From contig CM043953.1 in the NCBI GenBank assembly GCA_014529385.2, positions 88,339,842-88,403,841 on the forward strand: a stretch of DNA of 64,000 nt. Direction: 5' to 3'. The notes under the pieces were generated by a model. The model saw only the letters and a list, made by a program, of their open reading frames with translations, was not told the DNA's origin and searched no databases. Made by a program: the position numbers and the translations under genes. Origin of the DNA: Adiantum capillus-veneris (Eukaryota > Streptophyta > Polypodiopsida > Polypodiales > Pteridaceae). Positions 1-11,973 of the stretch are shown in pieces (position 1 is the stretch's first letter; the number at the start of each line of letters is the position of its first letter).

Positions 1-724
1 CACGTCACACATGACTGGCGGTCATGTGTGATAGGGAACTAATATCTTGGAAGTCGCTCTCTCTTTTCACAAAAGGGACTTGTCCTAGAGGTCATGCCTC
101 TTGTTTTAAGTATTGGGGCATGAGGTAAGCCTAATATCCTCTTTTTACTTGTTGGTAAGCCTAATGTCCTCTTTCGGTTTTTTGAGCCTAGAAGCAATCG
201 CTTGTTGGTATGATCTAGGCCATTACCCTTAGCCAAAATCAGACAGTGCCAGCTCTATCGAATACACAAATGCAATCATCATTGCAAACCCTACTCCAAT
301 TCTTGAGCATGAGGCTAAGTTGAAATAAAAGCAACAACATTGAAGCAGTGGTGGTGGTAGACATGATAACAAAATTGAGTGTGACAATCGACACAAGGCT
401 GAAACTTAGCAACCACACAACAAAGTTAGCAAACCCATGTGTCAAGCTAAAACTTATCATGGTCCAATGCTGTCCAAAACAAGTGATAGTTGAATGCCAT
501 TATCTTTGTCTGCCTTTGAGTCCAACACTACTCATTATCAGTACCATGGAAAAGCTGTGGGATAGTGAGTGGCCATTTGGGATTCCTGAGGTCCATCATG
601 ATTTAAATGATAGAACCAGTTGATGATCTATCCTCGCATACATGTCGATCAAGGTAGTGCCAAGCACCACATTTTGTTTCAATAGCCCTTGTCTAACAAT
701 ATCATGGTTGCCCCTATTGGAGTC
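1..724. other. No recognisable gene
   Basis: AT-rich sequence without a convincing coding region. Short reading frames on both strands match no family I recognise. Positions 660-724 may be the outermost decayed part of the copia RT to the right, but the similarity is too weak to claim. Confidence 0.5.
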
Positions 725-2440
725 GTGAAAACAAAGAACCATCACCTAGTCTCTTTGTATATACATAGTGATCCTCTAGACTCCTTTTAAAACCTTGGGA
801 CTATATAAATGTATCGAACTTTTGATACATCTCCCTTGAACCCTGCTTTAAGCCATAAAGCACTTTCTTGAGCTGCATACAAGCTCCTCCCTACTCGACT
901 GTTCAAAACCTTCAAGTTTCTTCATGTAAACATCCTCTTCAAGATCCCCATGAAGGAAAGTTGTCTTCCCATCCATTTAAACGAGATCCATCTCCTCAAG
1001 GGCTACTAGGCTAAGCACTATATGCAGTGTCATCGTCTTGACCATGGGTGAGAAGATTTTATCAGAATCAACTCCCTTCTGGTTCTTGAATCCCTTAGTA
1101 ACCAATCTAGCCTTGTACTTAGGCTCGAGATCATCATATGTAAGCTTCTTTTTGTAAACCCATTTGCAATTGAAGGCATGCTTGTCTTTTGAAAATTCAA
1201 CCAAGTACTATGTCTCATGTTGATAATCGAGTTGTACTTAGATTGCATGGCATGCTCCCGCTTTACTTGTCATCCATTTGCATGGCTTCTTTATAACGAG
1301 ATGGATCACTGCAATCTGTCCGCATGATATAATCCAACCTTGGATATAACTACTTATGTGAATGTGAGGATCTACTAGATCATCTCAAAGCCTAACTATT
1401 TCTCTCTGTTTTGTTAATTGGAGCACCGCTAGTGGAATGTACATCACTAGTCTTTTGATTTCTCATAGGATTGTGAGGCAATGTCCTTGATTGTAACTTT
1501 TCAATACTCAGCATCTTTGGTAGGTTTCTTGTGCATTTTCAATTCATTGAAGATAACATGTGAATTGTAAATTACTTTGTAAGACTTTGGGTGCCAGAGA
1601 TAGTATCCCATTTCTCTATCTAATATGCATTGCATCCAAGACATGAAAATGATCTTAATGCGGTTTTTTCCCACACCATAATGCCTATGGAATTTGGTAA
1701 TTTGATGGTGTACTAGGTGACCTATTATAAATGATAAGTACCCTTGTCAGTACTACCTTTGGCCAAAGACCTTGAGTCAAAGTTAGCCATAGAAATAATG
1801 GATGTGACTCATTTTTGAATCAATGGATTCGTCCTTTGTGCAACTCCATTTTTATTGGGCGTATAAGATGCAGTAAGTTGCCTCTTAATACCTCTTGCTA
1901 CGAAATTTCTCAAACTTCTTAAAGACATATTCTCCATCATTATTAGTCCTCAAGGGTTTGATCTTCTTGCCATGTTGATTCTCTACTAATGCTAGGAATT
2001 TCTAGACCAGAGAACACTTGATCCTCATGATGCAAAGTTTGAAATCTATATGAAAGCCACAAAATAACTAGCTCCCCTTAGAGATTTGGTCGGCATAAGA
2101 TCACAAACGTCACTAAAAAATTAGAATAACTTAACACAGGCAAATAACCAAAATGAGATAGTGTTTTCACTCTCGTTTGGCTCTTATGGCCTAGCTAGCT
2201 ATGCCACAACTTAGTAGATGGCAGCCTAAGTAGCATTCTTCGTTATTGGAGATGAATAATAGGTGTATTATTTGTTCACGTATGTTATACACCCATTTTA
2301 TACAATGCCACATCAACAAAGACGGGGTGTCGTATAACTTCTTAGATTTTTCAACAAAAAAAATTTGATAAAAGAAATTGTATAAAAGCAGACACCATTG
2401 CCTCTTGGGCACATTAGACACTCCAAAAGGTAATCAATGT
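725..2440 (-). pseudogene. Decayed Ty1/copia pol fragment (gag-pre-integrase, integrase, RT)
   Basis: Read right to left on the minus strand, this holds the middle of a copia polyprotein. A gag-pre-integrase trace (KLWHS, stop, LGH) lies near 2190. Integrase-core traces lie near 1800-2000, with a LRTNNDGEY-like second aspartate region. The start of reverse transcriptase lies at 977-1204 (NCKWVYKKK, then KARLVTKGF, then a FSPMVK-type motif). RT remnants resembling LYGLK and DHYVYTKRL continue to about 725. Many stops and frame changes break it. There is no LTR, zinc knuckle or RNase H, so this is an old truncated fragment. The copia assignment is secure; the lineage is not. Confidence 0.8.
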
Positions 2441-3202
2441 GTAGAAATTTTTTTACAAATAAAGCAAACTCTTAGCTTTTAAAAATAGATTGAAAGTTAA
2501 TAAAATAGTTTTAAAATAAATTTGATCAAAAATAATTTTAATTATTCTTGTTAAAAAATTGATAGATAATTTTTTTAAGGGTCAAATAGTATAAGCCTTA
2601 TATGTAGTGTAGAGCTCGGTCTCTCAATCTATGCAAGTCATTTGTTTTTTAAGAGTCACTTGTCATGTGCTCAGTTAATTGACACTTGGAAGTGAATTAT
2701 GAAATCATTTAGGCTGTTTCCATTGTGTGCAGAGTGTATTCACATGAGGTAATTAGTTTGAGAAATATAATACAATAGAGATTAGTTTTACTTAGTTTAA
2801 TGTTAAATTTTGATGTACAAAAATTTTCTCACTTCAAAGTGAACATAGGTAGACATTTTTATGTCTTGTGTAGAGCCATTCACGCTATGCACTCATTTAG
2901 GAATAACATGCCCAAATATATGGATATTTAATCATCTTTATTTGGATTGTCAGATGTATCGTATTGTGTGATCATACATATGCTTGAACTGCAAAGAGAT
3001 AAGGACCTAAAGATCTAGGGTGGAGTGTAAGAACTTCATTTTTGCACTTCCGATAGATATGATAATTGTCAATGTCCGAAATTGATTATCATTTAGCAAT
3101 GTCACTTGTAGCTCCTGTAGCTTGTGCATTTTGTAATGATAATCATTTTCAAGACTTGAATAATATTATCGATTATCATATTGTGTAAAAGCCACAAGTT
3201 TG
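2441..3202. other. Spacer, no gene seen
   Basis: AT-rich DNA between the decayed copia fragment and CopA. I see no coding region, RNA gene or terminal repeat. A few short runs around TGATAATTGTCAATGTCCG and GATTATCAT recur imperfectly near 3060-3175, which hints at an unclassified repeat. Confidence 0.5.
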
Positions 3203-3973
3203 TGTTAGGAAATAAGACGTAGCTAAATAGATAATTGAGTAGATTACTTAATGGAGAGAGACAGATTTATATACACGAGATTATAGAGTAGAGAGAGAGA
3301 GAGAAAGAGAGAGAGTACACACGATATACGTGGTTCACCCAATGTGGGCTACGTCCACGTGAAAGCAGCCACTCAATGGCTTTAGTACTTCAAAACAAGA
3401 AGTAGTTTGCAAAGGGATTCTACCCTTAATGGAGCTCCCGCCTTGCTTCACTCTCACCACCTCACACTCACCTTGTTGCATCAACTTCACACTATGAAAT
3501 GTGTGTAGAAATGGCCTCCTTTTATAGGCCAAAAGGGTTGCCCTCTCTTATGAGAGACAGCCATGTGTAGCCGCCCTTGTGCGAATAAGTCCAAATCGGA
3601 CCCTCCAATCCGCCCATGTGTGGCCGCCCTTGAGAAGACAAGTCCGCTTTTGAATTCGGCCACCGGCCACCGGCATTGACTTCCGACCACCGGCCATCGG
3701 CCATTATCTACCGGCCACTGGCCAATCGACCGGTTGTTTTCCGACCACTTTCCGGCCGCCGTCCGGCCATAATATTCCGGCGAAAAAAAAAGTCTCAGGG
3801 GCCTCCGCCCCCGAGGCCTTTAAAGTTGCCCCTGATTCTTGTCCGTGAAAATTTTGGTTTCCGGTGAGTGATTTTCCTTCACGCACGATGGCTTCTCCTC
3901 ATAATGGGGGCCTTACAAATGTACGCTTTTACCACAGAAAATTACAAGGGTAAATCATGCTTCATACTTAACA
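3203..3973 (-). repeat. CopA 3' LTR (771 bp)
   Basis: The repeat runs TGTTAGG to TTAACA on the plus strand, giving the usual TG...CA ends. It aligns with 7988-8728. It contains a GA run at about 3290-3315, a TATATA box-like site near 3271 and a GC-rich block with CCGGCCACCGG repeats near 3660-3780. The inner edge is set by the adjacent purine tract. Confidence 0.92.
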
Positions 3974-3974
3974 A

Positions 3975-3984
3975 TCTCCCACTT
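3975..3984 (-). other. CopA polypurine tract
   Basis: On the minus strand AAGTGGGAGA lies directly beside the 3' LTR start. That is the expected position for the primer of plus-strand DNA synthesis in LTR retrotransposons. Confidence 0.8.
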
Positions 3985-4033
3985 GGAGACTGATCTCCAA
4001 ACCAAACCTGTGACTGCTTTCCATTCTGGCTTC

Positions 4034-5707
4034 TTATCCTTGAATGTCGATTGAAGATGAGCAAAAGCTCAACTTCTCCTTGTTGACCACCTTTGTAAAT
4101 ATGACTGAAGGATTTTCACTTGTGTGCACCTTTCCTAGCTTTAGCTGTCCCTCTTCCAAAAGAGTGCGTATGAAGTGATATCTCACCTCAATGTGCTTTG
4201 TCCTTGAATGAAAGGCTGAGTTCTTCGCAAGATGGATAGCGCTTTGGCTATCACTGTACAAGACACAATTGTCTTGTTTGAATCCAAGCTCTTCTAAGAA
4301 TCTGTGAAGCCATAGAATTTCTTTGCTTGCCTCCGTCATTGCTATATACTCTGCTTCCGTGGTAGAAAGTGAAACCACTTTCTGCAGCTTTGAAGCCCAG
4401 CTTACTGTTGTGCCTCCAACCGTGAACACATAGCCAGTAGTGCTCCTTCGAGTATCTTTGTCACCTGCCATATCTGCATCAGCATACCCTTCTAGAAAAA
4501 TATCAGTTCCTCCAAAATACAAAGCATTTGTTGTTGTCCCTTTTAGATACCTAAGTATCCACTTCACAGCTTGCCAATGCTCTTTACCTGGGTTGTCCAT
4601 GAACCTACTCACAACTCCCACTGCATGTGCAATGTCTGGCCTTGTCCAGACCATAGCATACATTAGAGAACCTACCGCTGCAGCATATGGAACTTTAGAC
4701 ATATAGGCTATCTCCTCTTGTGTCTTTGGACACATATCCTTCGTTAGTTTAAAATGACCAGCCAAAGGTGTAGAAACTGGTTTTGCATTTTACATTGCAA
4801 ACCTTTCTAGTACCTTCTTGATGTAATCTTCTTGAGATAGATTTATTGTCTTCTTCATCCTGTCCCTTGATATTTTCATACCAAGTATCCTCTTTGCAGC
4901 ACCTAAATCTTTCATTGAAAAATATTTGGACAGCTCCTCTTTTAGGTCTTTGATGTCCTGCATGTTAGCACTTGCAATCAACATGTCATCAACATACAAC
5001 ATTAGGATGATGAATTTCCCATCTGCCAAATTTTCCGTGTAGACGCAGTGATCCGAGTTGCATCTTGTGAATCCATGATCCAACATCCATCGATCAAACT
5101 TCAAGTACCATTGTCTTGATGCTTGCTTTAAACCATACAAGCTCTTCTTTAATCTGCAAACCATTTTCTCCTTACCTTTTACTTCATACCCCTTTGGTTG
5201 AAGCATGTAGATTTCCTCCTCTAAGTCACCGTGAGGGAATGCCGTATTTACATCCATTTGCTCGAGATTTAGATCATGAGCAGCCACAAGGCTTAAGACA
5301 AGCCTAATTGAGTTCATTTTTACAACAGGAGAAAATATTTCATTGAAGTCAATACCTTTCTTTTGAGAAAAACCTTTTACCACAAGCCTAGACTTGTACC
5401 TTTTCTTCCCACCTTCTTCTTCCTTCAGCTTGTACACCCATTTGTTTTGAAGTGCCCGCTTACCTTTAGGCAACTCAACCAACTCCCATGTTTGGTTGCG
5501 ATGTAGTGAGTCCATCTCCACTTGCATGCTCTTCGTCCATTCTTCTTTGGATTCATGTTGCATAGCTTCTTCGTATGATTCCGGCTCTCCCGAATCTGAG
5601 ATCAAGAGATGGTTGAAGGAAGAAAAAAACCTTTCTGGAGGTCTACTTGCTCTTGTAGATCTTCGGGGAATAGGTTGAGGCTCCTCATTTGGTTGTCGTT
5701 GTTGCAC
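4034..5707 (-). pseudogene. pol: CopA reverse transcriptase and RNase H
   Basis: This is the second part of the CopA polyprotein. RT occupies about 5560-4800, with WVYKLKEEEGG near the start, the FSPVVK motif and the catalytic YVDDM near 4985-5000. RNase H follows at 4765-4034, with the ADADMAGDKDTRRSTTGY block and the STTEAEY motif. A TAA codon at 4790-4792 separates RT from RNase H in the same frame. Copia relatives commonly have a glutamine there, so a single CAA to TAA change would explain it. The frame differs from the upstream gag-integrase by one frameshift near 5706. RT copies element RNA into DNA and RNase H removes the RNA strand. As it stands the protein would lack RNase H. Confidence 0.93.
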
Positions 5708-7914
5708 ATTGTCACCGTTGCAATCCTTGAGTCTTCACCGTCCTCAAGCTCCATGTACTCATCACGTGTTTCTTTTGTTTGTTTTCTTTCCAAGTAATCT
5801 TTGTACATATTTTTTTCGTTAAAAATTACATCCCTACTCCTTAAGATTTTACCATCTTCAGGATTCCATAGGTGATACCCAAAGTCACCTTCTCCATAGA
5901 CAATGAAGAAAAACTTTTTGGACTTTGAATCTAGCTTTGATCTTAGGCTTCTATCTATGTGCATGAAAGCCTCACACCCAAACACTTTGAGAAATGCATA
6001 ATTCACCGGTTTACCTGTCCATGCCTCTTCTGGAACTCCCCCATCCAATGTCCTTGAGGGTGAACGATTGATTAAGTACACAGACGTACTTACAGCTTCC
6101 GCCCAAAGCTCAAGCGGTAGGCCTGCATGTAGCCACATGCTTCGTGCTCGTTCCATGATTGTCCTGTTCATCCTTTCCGAAATCCCATTTTGTTGAGGTG
6201 TCCTTGGGGTTGTCCTTTGCCTCCGAATGCCATTGCTAGCACAAAAGCTTTCAAAAGCTTGGCTGCAATATTCGCCTCCATTGTCGGATCTGAGGCATTT
6301 AACTTTGGTACCTGTTTCATTCTCCACAAAGGCTTTCCACCTTTGAAATATGGAAAATACATCGGATTTATTCTTCATGACATAAACCCATGTTTTTCTA
6401 GTCGCATCGTCTATGAATGTTACATAGTACAATGAGCCACCAAGTGATGGTGTACTTGCAGTACCCCAAACATCAGAATGAACAAACTCAAGTTTTTTAT
6501 TTTTTCTTTCATTTCCTGATTTTTGAAATTTTACCCTCTTTTGTTTACCATAAACACAATCTTCACAGAACTCTAAGTCCACTTCTTTCAAACCTGGTAG
6601 AAGCTTCTTTGTTTGAAGGATTTGCATTCCTTTGGCACTCATATGCCCAAGTCCGTAGTGCCACACCGCACTATCAACTTCTGTAGTTGCTGCACAAGCT
6701 GAAGGTTGTGTGCTAACAGTACACAAGTAAAGTGTACCGACTTTTTCACCCTTGGCAACCACCAAAGATCCCTTTGAGATCTTCCACCGTTTGTTTCCGA
6801 ATGCAATGTTGTGACCTTCATCGTCCAATTGTCCTGTAGAGATCAAATTTTTGCGAAGAGAAGGAACATACCTAACATCTTTAAGCTTCCATTCATTTCC
6901 GTTAGCAGTTTTGACAGAAACTGTACCTTTGCCGACAATCTCACAAGCTTCATCATCTCCCAAGTATACATACCCAAAATTACCTTTGGTGTAGTCTTGG
7001 AAATGTTGCTTGTGTGGTGTTGCATGGAATGAAGCCACGGAATCTACTATCCAGGAATTAGACACATTGTCTAATGAGAGAATTAGAGCATCTTGCTCTA
7101 CTTTACGTGCCACATTGGCCTCCGATGTTGGCTTGTTGTCTTGAGACTCTGTCTCCTTCTTCTTCTTGGACCAGCAATCCTTCTTGACGTGGCTCTTCTT
7201 GCCGCAGTTCCAACATTCAAGAACTGACTTTGTGCGTGACTTGCTCCGCCTTGAGCGATCACGACCCTTTTGGTTTTTGAACCTCTCCTTAAGCCTTCCT
7301 CTTGTTTTCACTGATAGTGGAGCACTTGATGATTCTCCTATGCTTCTCCTTCGCATTTCCTCGCTTACGAGAACACCCACAACATCATCAAACTTAAGAG
7401 TATTTGTGCCAAAGATAGAATTACTTACAGCCATCACAAGGCTGTCCCAACTATCCGGTAGAGATGATAGTATAAGGAGAGCTCGCACTTCGTCATCGAA
7501 ATTGATTTTCACTGATCGAAGTTGACTTATGTTTGTGTTAAAGTCATTTAGGTGTTCTGCAACTGAACCATTCTCTGCCATCTTTAGATTGAACAAGCGC
7601 TTCATAAGAAATACCTTATTGGATGCCGATGATTTCTCGTAGAAGTCGTCAAGTGACTTCATCAAGTCCTCCGTGGTCTTCATCTCTGAAACATTGAAGG
7701 CCACCGTTGACGCCAAGCTTAACCGGATTGTTCCCAGTGCCTTTCGATCAAGGACAATCCATGCTTCATCTGCCATTGTTGCGGGCTTCTTCGCAAGACT
7801 GCCTAGTGGCAAATAGAGGTCCTTCTGGTAGAGATAGTCTTCAATCTGCATCTTCCAATGTTGGTAGTTTTTGCCGTTGAACTTCTCAATCTTGAGCTTC
7901 CCTTCCTCCGCCAT
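5602..7914 (-). pseudogene. gag-pol: CopA gag, protease and integrase (770 aa frame)
   Basis: The frame starts at the first ATG after the leader, 74 bp downstream of the 5' LTR. Residues 1-220 are a copia gag (UBN2-type) domain that forms the particle. The zinc knuckle is CX2CX4HX4C with C234, C237, H242, C247. The protease motif is at D291-S292-V293, where the family has D-S/T-G, so the flap-supporting glycine is lost and the enzyme is probably inactive. Gag-pre-integrase has H419, H424, C450, C453. The integrase core has D481, D544 and E580 in the expected DVWG, RSDNGGEY and NGISE contexts. The last ~35 residues are out of frame: a frameshift near 5706 diverts the frame before RT. Confidence 0.94.
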
Positions 7915-7973
7915 AACTCCTACTCAATTCAAGGAATCCTTTCCTTGAGATAATTTAGCTACGAGCAAACCTT

Positions 7974-7985
7974 GCTTTGATACCA
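7974..7985 (-). other. CopA primer-binding site (tRNA-iMet)
   Basis: The minus strand reads TGGTATCAAAGC two bases inside the 5' LTR. It differs at one position from the usual plant initiator tRNA-Met complement TGGTATCAGAGC, which primes minus-strand synthesis. Confidence 0.85.
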
Positions 7986-7987
7986 GT

Positions 7988-8071
7988 TGTTAGGAAATAA
8001 GACGTAGCTAAATAGATAATTGAGTAGATTACTTAATGGAGAGAGACAGATTTATATACACGAGATTATAG

Positions 8072-8120
<49 letters not shown>

Positions 8121-8728
8121 CACGATATACGTGGTTCACCCAATGTGGGCTACGTCCACGGAAAAGCAGCCACTCAATGGCTTTAGTACTTCAAAACAAG
8201 AAGTAGTTTACAAAGGGATTATACCCTTAATGGAGCTCCCGCCTTGCTTCACTCTCACCACCTCACACTCACCTTGTTGCATCAACTTCACACTATGAAA
8301 TGTGTGTAGAAATGGCCTCCTTTTATAGGCCAAAAGGGCTGCCCTCTCTTATGAGAGACAGCCATGTGTAGCCGCCCTTGTGCGAATAAGTCCAAATCGG
8401 ACCCTCCAATCCGCCCATGTGTGGCCGCCCTTGAGAAGACAAGTCCGCTTTTGAATTCGGCCACCGGCCATTGAATTCGGCCATTGACTTCCGACCACCG
8501 GCCATCGGCCATTGACTACCGGCCACCGACCAATCGACCGGTTGTTTTCCGACCACTTTCTGGCCGCCGGCCGGCCATAATATTCCGGCGAAAAAAAGTC
8601 TCGGGGGCCTCCGCCCCCGAGGCCTTTAAAGTTGCTTTTGATTCTTGTCCGTGAAAATTTTGGTTTTCGGTGAGTGATTTTCCTTCATGCACGCTGGCTT
8701 CTCCTCATAATGGGGGCCTTACAAATGT
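7988..8728 (-). repeat. CopA 5' LTR, outer end missing
   Basis: This aligns base for base with 3203-3922, then stops at ACAAATGT (8728). The remaining ~51 bp of the repeat are replaced by CopB sequence. The internal GA run is longer here (about 8075-8116) than in the partner LTR (about 3290-3315). Small indels also occur in the CCGGCC-rich block. Identity elsewhere is high. Confidence 0.9.
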
Positions 8729-9530
8729 GCGTCGTCTCTCGCTCCAAACATGGCTGCAAATACACAGAGACTACACCGCCTCGTGTGTAAGAAATATGCA
8801 AAGGATATATCAGACCACTCCTAGCACCTCTGGCTATCACCAATGATCCCCTATGCATCTGAAATGATCGCTCTCCAAGCAGTACACAATGTCCACTACT
8901 CTGCAAAAACTGACGTAGTGAAATGAGACTATGGCTGAGTCCTGGTACATAACGTACATCTCGTAGCATAAGCAATGCACCGCTAGGTAAAGACATGCAT
9001 ACATCTCTAGCACCCTCTATGTCTATATGTTGAACCATCAACAAACTGCACACAACCAAGTCTCCTAGTAGAGAAAGAGCAAAACAAATCACGACGTGGC
9101 GTCACGTGAAAAACTGCATGCTCGTCTAATAGAAAACTTGTAGACAATGTGCTATCCCAAGACACAAAGTAGTTTGAAGGCAAGCTAGACTCAAAAGTGA
9201 CATGCCCGTCACATGCATACTCTCTAGCATCTGTCCTCATAATAGCACCATGCATCTGCCTCTTCCGCTGCCTCATACGCCTGAAGCAACATCGCCTAAT
9301 ATGCCATCATGGCCGCAGTGCCAACATGTCAGTCGATTGCCGTGAGCGAGAACCGCCTCTAACCTGAAGCGTCTCCATATCCATGCCAAAAGTATGGCAA
9401 ACAAAGTGGAAGATAAGTTGACCACTACACGATGCTCAAAAGCATGATCAATCGCATCAAAATCGATGCTGACATATGCATCAAACAACTCCACTATCTG
9501 CATACTCTGCAAGCATAAATTGGGACAAAC
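8729..9530 (-). pseudogene. CopB gag C-terminus, zinc knuckle, protease remnant, gag-pre-integrase
   Basis: Frames joined by shifts read a zinc-knuckle start (LTCWHCGHDG, about 9295-9330) and a basic MRQRKRQ stretch. A protease region follows in which the expected D-S-G is DEH before FHVTPRRDLF. Then come a typical gag-pre-integrase block with LRDVRYVPGLSHSLISLRQF and the GSLVIARGARSGLIYP segment. In functional copia elements this part encodes RNA binding and polyprotein cutting. Here the active site is lost and the frame is broken, so it is a relic. Confidence 0.8.
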
Positions 9531-11209
9531 TACTCAACCGAGCGTAAAGCTATAACCATACACGCAAGTAGAGAGCAAACTAGCTCAAAATGCATCCCAC
9601 GAGAGAAACTGCCTACAAAATAACTGCAGAAACCTGTGAAACATGTGACTATCTATCTATAGCCACACAAGCATACACAATCCTCACTCCTGCGAGAGTG
9701 GGTACAAGAACACCAAACTGTGGCCAAATTGACAAAACTTGTCAAAATCTGTCAAAGTAAGAGTAAGCACTCGATCACTGTCAAAATCGATTATTGCAGA
9801 AGATGGCATAACACTTCAAATTTTTATGGCGAGAAGACGGGGAAAAACAAAGAGAATTTCCTTTGCAAAATGAGTCAAAACTCAAGGCAAACCTACAAAT
9901 AACTGCCAGAGTGGGAGTCAACTCGACCACTAAACCATCAGAGAGCAAGCTGTGAATACGTGCAAACCATGGCGAGAATCTGGGAAAAATCCGGCATACT
10001 TTCCCTTGGAAATTGAGTAAAAACTCAAAAAGTCTATCCAAATTGCATGAAAACTAAACACATAGTGTCTCATTAAACATATCCACAAATGGTCTACATA
10101 CGCTGCCAAAAGCCTGGCAAACTAGCTCAATTCTGACCGAGTGGCTCTATGGACGTGTATCTGTCCAAAAACACATGTAAACCTGTAAATCTGCTACCTG
10201 GCGAGCTATACCTAGCTCAAGCTGTATCCACATAAGCATACATATCCTGGGGACTGCACCAAATTGTGCGAAAAATGCTCTCTAGTGCTCCACACAAGCT
10301 GCTAGCAACCTATAAGCAAAACCACTGAAGAACTGGCAACTACTAGCTCATCAATCGGTAAACACGTCAATCGGAAAAACCTGTCAAGAGCTGTGTGCGC
10401 TCAAGGGAGAAATATGCTCTAGAATGGTCCGTCAAAGCCGTATCTGTCAGTATGTGCCGTCAAAGCTGAAATTGGAGAAAATCGTCGAAGTCATAAAGCT
10501 CGGGATGGCCGTCGGAGCAGTCTTCTACCACTGGGCGGAAGCGCCAATGCTATGGCTACATGTGCTCGAAGTCGAGAAAATGTTCGATGTCGGCTTCCGT
10601 TGCTGGGCGAAAGCGTGCTAGTCGAATAGCTGCAAATCGGTGTTGAAATTGATGCGCCAAGCCGAGCCGTCAATGCACGAGGCCGTAGACAATGCTAGCA
10701 GACTGGACTCAAGCCGATGTCGGATTACGCCAGGCTTACTCGCCCGCACGTAGTCAGTGTGTTCTCACACAGTTCGCTTTCTCTCAATCTTCTTTCACTT
10801 TCCAAACAGTTGTACACCAAACTGTCTTAAGAAACATAGTCTCTGTTTTTTGGATTTTTGACCCACCTGCACTTTGAATAAGAAAACAATTTCTTCTACA
10901 AAGTTGTAGATCTTGAAGATATCTACGTTTTGGTAGAAAAAGTTTTGAAATCGGAGCTTCCTAGCTCAAGTTATGGACAAAATACTGAATAGCTGTCAAG
11001 CTGCCAAACCTGAGTGACCTGCTTCTCAGTGTCCCTAGCTCACAGAAAACTTGATCTCTCTCTCCCCTTTTGCCTGGTGGAGTTTAAGCTCCTGTTACCT
11101 TGATCTCTGAGATCTACTGTCCGAATCCGTGTCGAACCGCCTCCAATCCGACGCTGCCAAGCACCGAATTTCGTCGCCACCAAGAGATCACTGTCACCAC
11201 CTAGTAATA
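9531..11209 (-). other. CopB leader and 5' gag region, no open frame
   Basis: Long region with no intact reading frame. Read on the minus strand it shares many blocks with 24180-25483 and 37200-38650. These include motifs such as GAGTTTTGACTCATTTTGC, TTTTTCCCAGATTCTC and ACTCCCACTCTGGCAG, which recur two or three times inside it. The conserved, repeated, non-coding character suggests the element leader plus a decayed gag. Confidence 0.6.
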
Positions 11210-11310
11210 GCTCTGATACCAATTGATGAGTGCACGTGTGCACGGATGCGTACGTGCATACATGCGTGGTGCAATGCGTGCGGGAAAGGGGGAAGAGCAC
11301 AAGCCGGTCA
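11210..11310 (-). repeat. CopB extra LTR tail with its own PBS
   Basis: The minus strand carries TGGTATCAGAGC at 11221-11210. Just upstream, 11224-11310 resembles the end of the CopB 3' LTR at 28930-29010 (CTTCCCC, GCACGCAT and ACACGCATCC-like runs). A second LTR/PBS junction thus lies 450 bp inside the first, as if the element 5' end was duplicated. Confidence 0.6.
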
Positions 11311-11659
11311 ATCCATATCTCCCAAACTGTTCAGAATTTGCACAAACTTCCTTCTGTAAAGTTGTAGACCACGCAAAAACAGATCTGTTTTTACAGGTCA
11401 AAACAGATCTGCAAAACTTTGTAGCTGTGTATCCTAGACATGCAGGTAGTCTGAGTGACGTATCTCAAAATTAATAAAGATTTTGAGAAAAGTTTCTTCT
11501 ACAAAGTCATAGAGGATGAAAAACCGATCGTAAGCGGAGGGAATTGACTTGAATGAAGATGTTTTGATAGGCAAAAAAGATCTGCAAAAACGTGCTGCAG
11601 TTTTTGTTGTTTCTCCTCTTGCTTTCCTGCTGAGCTCCAATGGTGCTCCCAATTGCTAA

Positions 11660-11671
11660 GCTCTGATACCA
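11660..11671 (-). other. CopB primer-binding site (tRNA-iMet)
   Basis: The minus strand reads TGGTATCAGAGC, a perfect initiator tRNA-Met complement, two bases inside the LTR end at 11674. Confidence 0.85.
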
Positions 11672-11673
11672 AT

Positions 11674-11711
11674 TGTGAGTGTGCGAATGCGGTGCAGTGT
11701 GGAGATTGAGA

Positions 11712-11794
<83 letters not shown>

Positions 11795-11963
11795 CAGGAT
11801 GTGGGTGGAGGTCCCAAATCTCACTATGTGAGCATAGTTTGAGAATGTGTGAGAGCTCCTTATTCGTTGTATGTATAAAGAATAAGAAGATAAATGTGGG
11901 CAGTCGGACACTGACTGGCAGACAGAGGCCAAGCACCGTGAGGCACACTGCCTTTACCTAACA
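11674..11963 (-). repeat. CopB LTR (about 290 bp) with GA microsatellite
   Basis: Minus-strand ends are TGTTAGG...CTCACA. The LTR holds a 78-bp GA/CT run (about 11713-11790) and a TTTATACATAC box-like site with CGAATAAGGAGC downstream. A PBS lies on the internal side. An AGTGGGAGAA purine tract lies on the outer side (11964-11973), as it would beside a 3' LTR. The LTR may therefore have served two elements in tandem. Confidence 0.78.
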
Positions 11964-11973
11964 TTCTCCCACT

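Larger units (their letters stand above)
3203..8728 (-). mobile_element. CopA: near-complete Ty1/copia LTR retrotransposon
   Basis: Two direct repeats starting TGTTAGGAAATAAGACG (3203 and 7988) bracket a copia gag-pol read on the minus strand. In element order: 5' LTR (8728-7988), PBS complementary to initiator tRNA-Met, gag, zinc knuckle, protease, integrase, RT, RNase H, PPT, 3' LTR (3973-3203). The gag start and domain order resemble the plant Tnt1/Tork-type copia group (family knowledge, not searched). The element is defective: a frameshift near 5706, an in-frame TAA at 4790-4792 and an altered protease active site. The 5' LTR lacks the outermost ~51 bp present in the 3' LTR, so one target duplication is lost. 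Few other lesions suggest a fairly recent insertion. Confidence 0.93.
8729..11963 (-). mobile_element. CopB copy 1: 5' half of a second copia family
   Basis: Minus-strand order is LTR (11963-11674), PBS, leader, a second LTR tail with another PBS (11310-11210), a long leader/gag region, a zinc knuckle, a decayed protease and gag-pre-integrase, then an abrupt stop at 8729 against CopA. Integrase, RT and RNase H are absent. The leader and gag (about 9400-10800) match the plus-strand copies at 24180-25483 and 37200-38850. The pol part matches 27642-28180 and 30905-31470. That makes it one dispersed family with at least four pieces in this window. Confidence 0.8.

Noticed and set aside
3660-3780. 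CCGGCC-rich block in the CopA LTR as a CpG-type promoter or gene
   Set aside because: It is present in both LTRs as short imperfect repeats and belongs to the LTR; short frames there are not coding.
4440-4706. Plus-strand frames inside CopA (also 5116-5307, 6190-6686, 7166-7525)
   Set aside because: They lie antisense to clear gag-pol domains and have no recognisable content of their own.
10424-10621. Possible host gene on the plus strand in 10424-10877
   Set aside because: The sequence is the reverse complement of the CopB leader shared with 24180-24600 and 37200-37600, so the frame is incidental.
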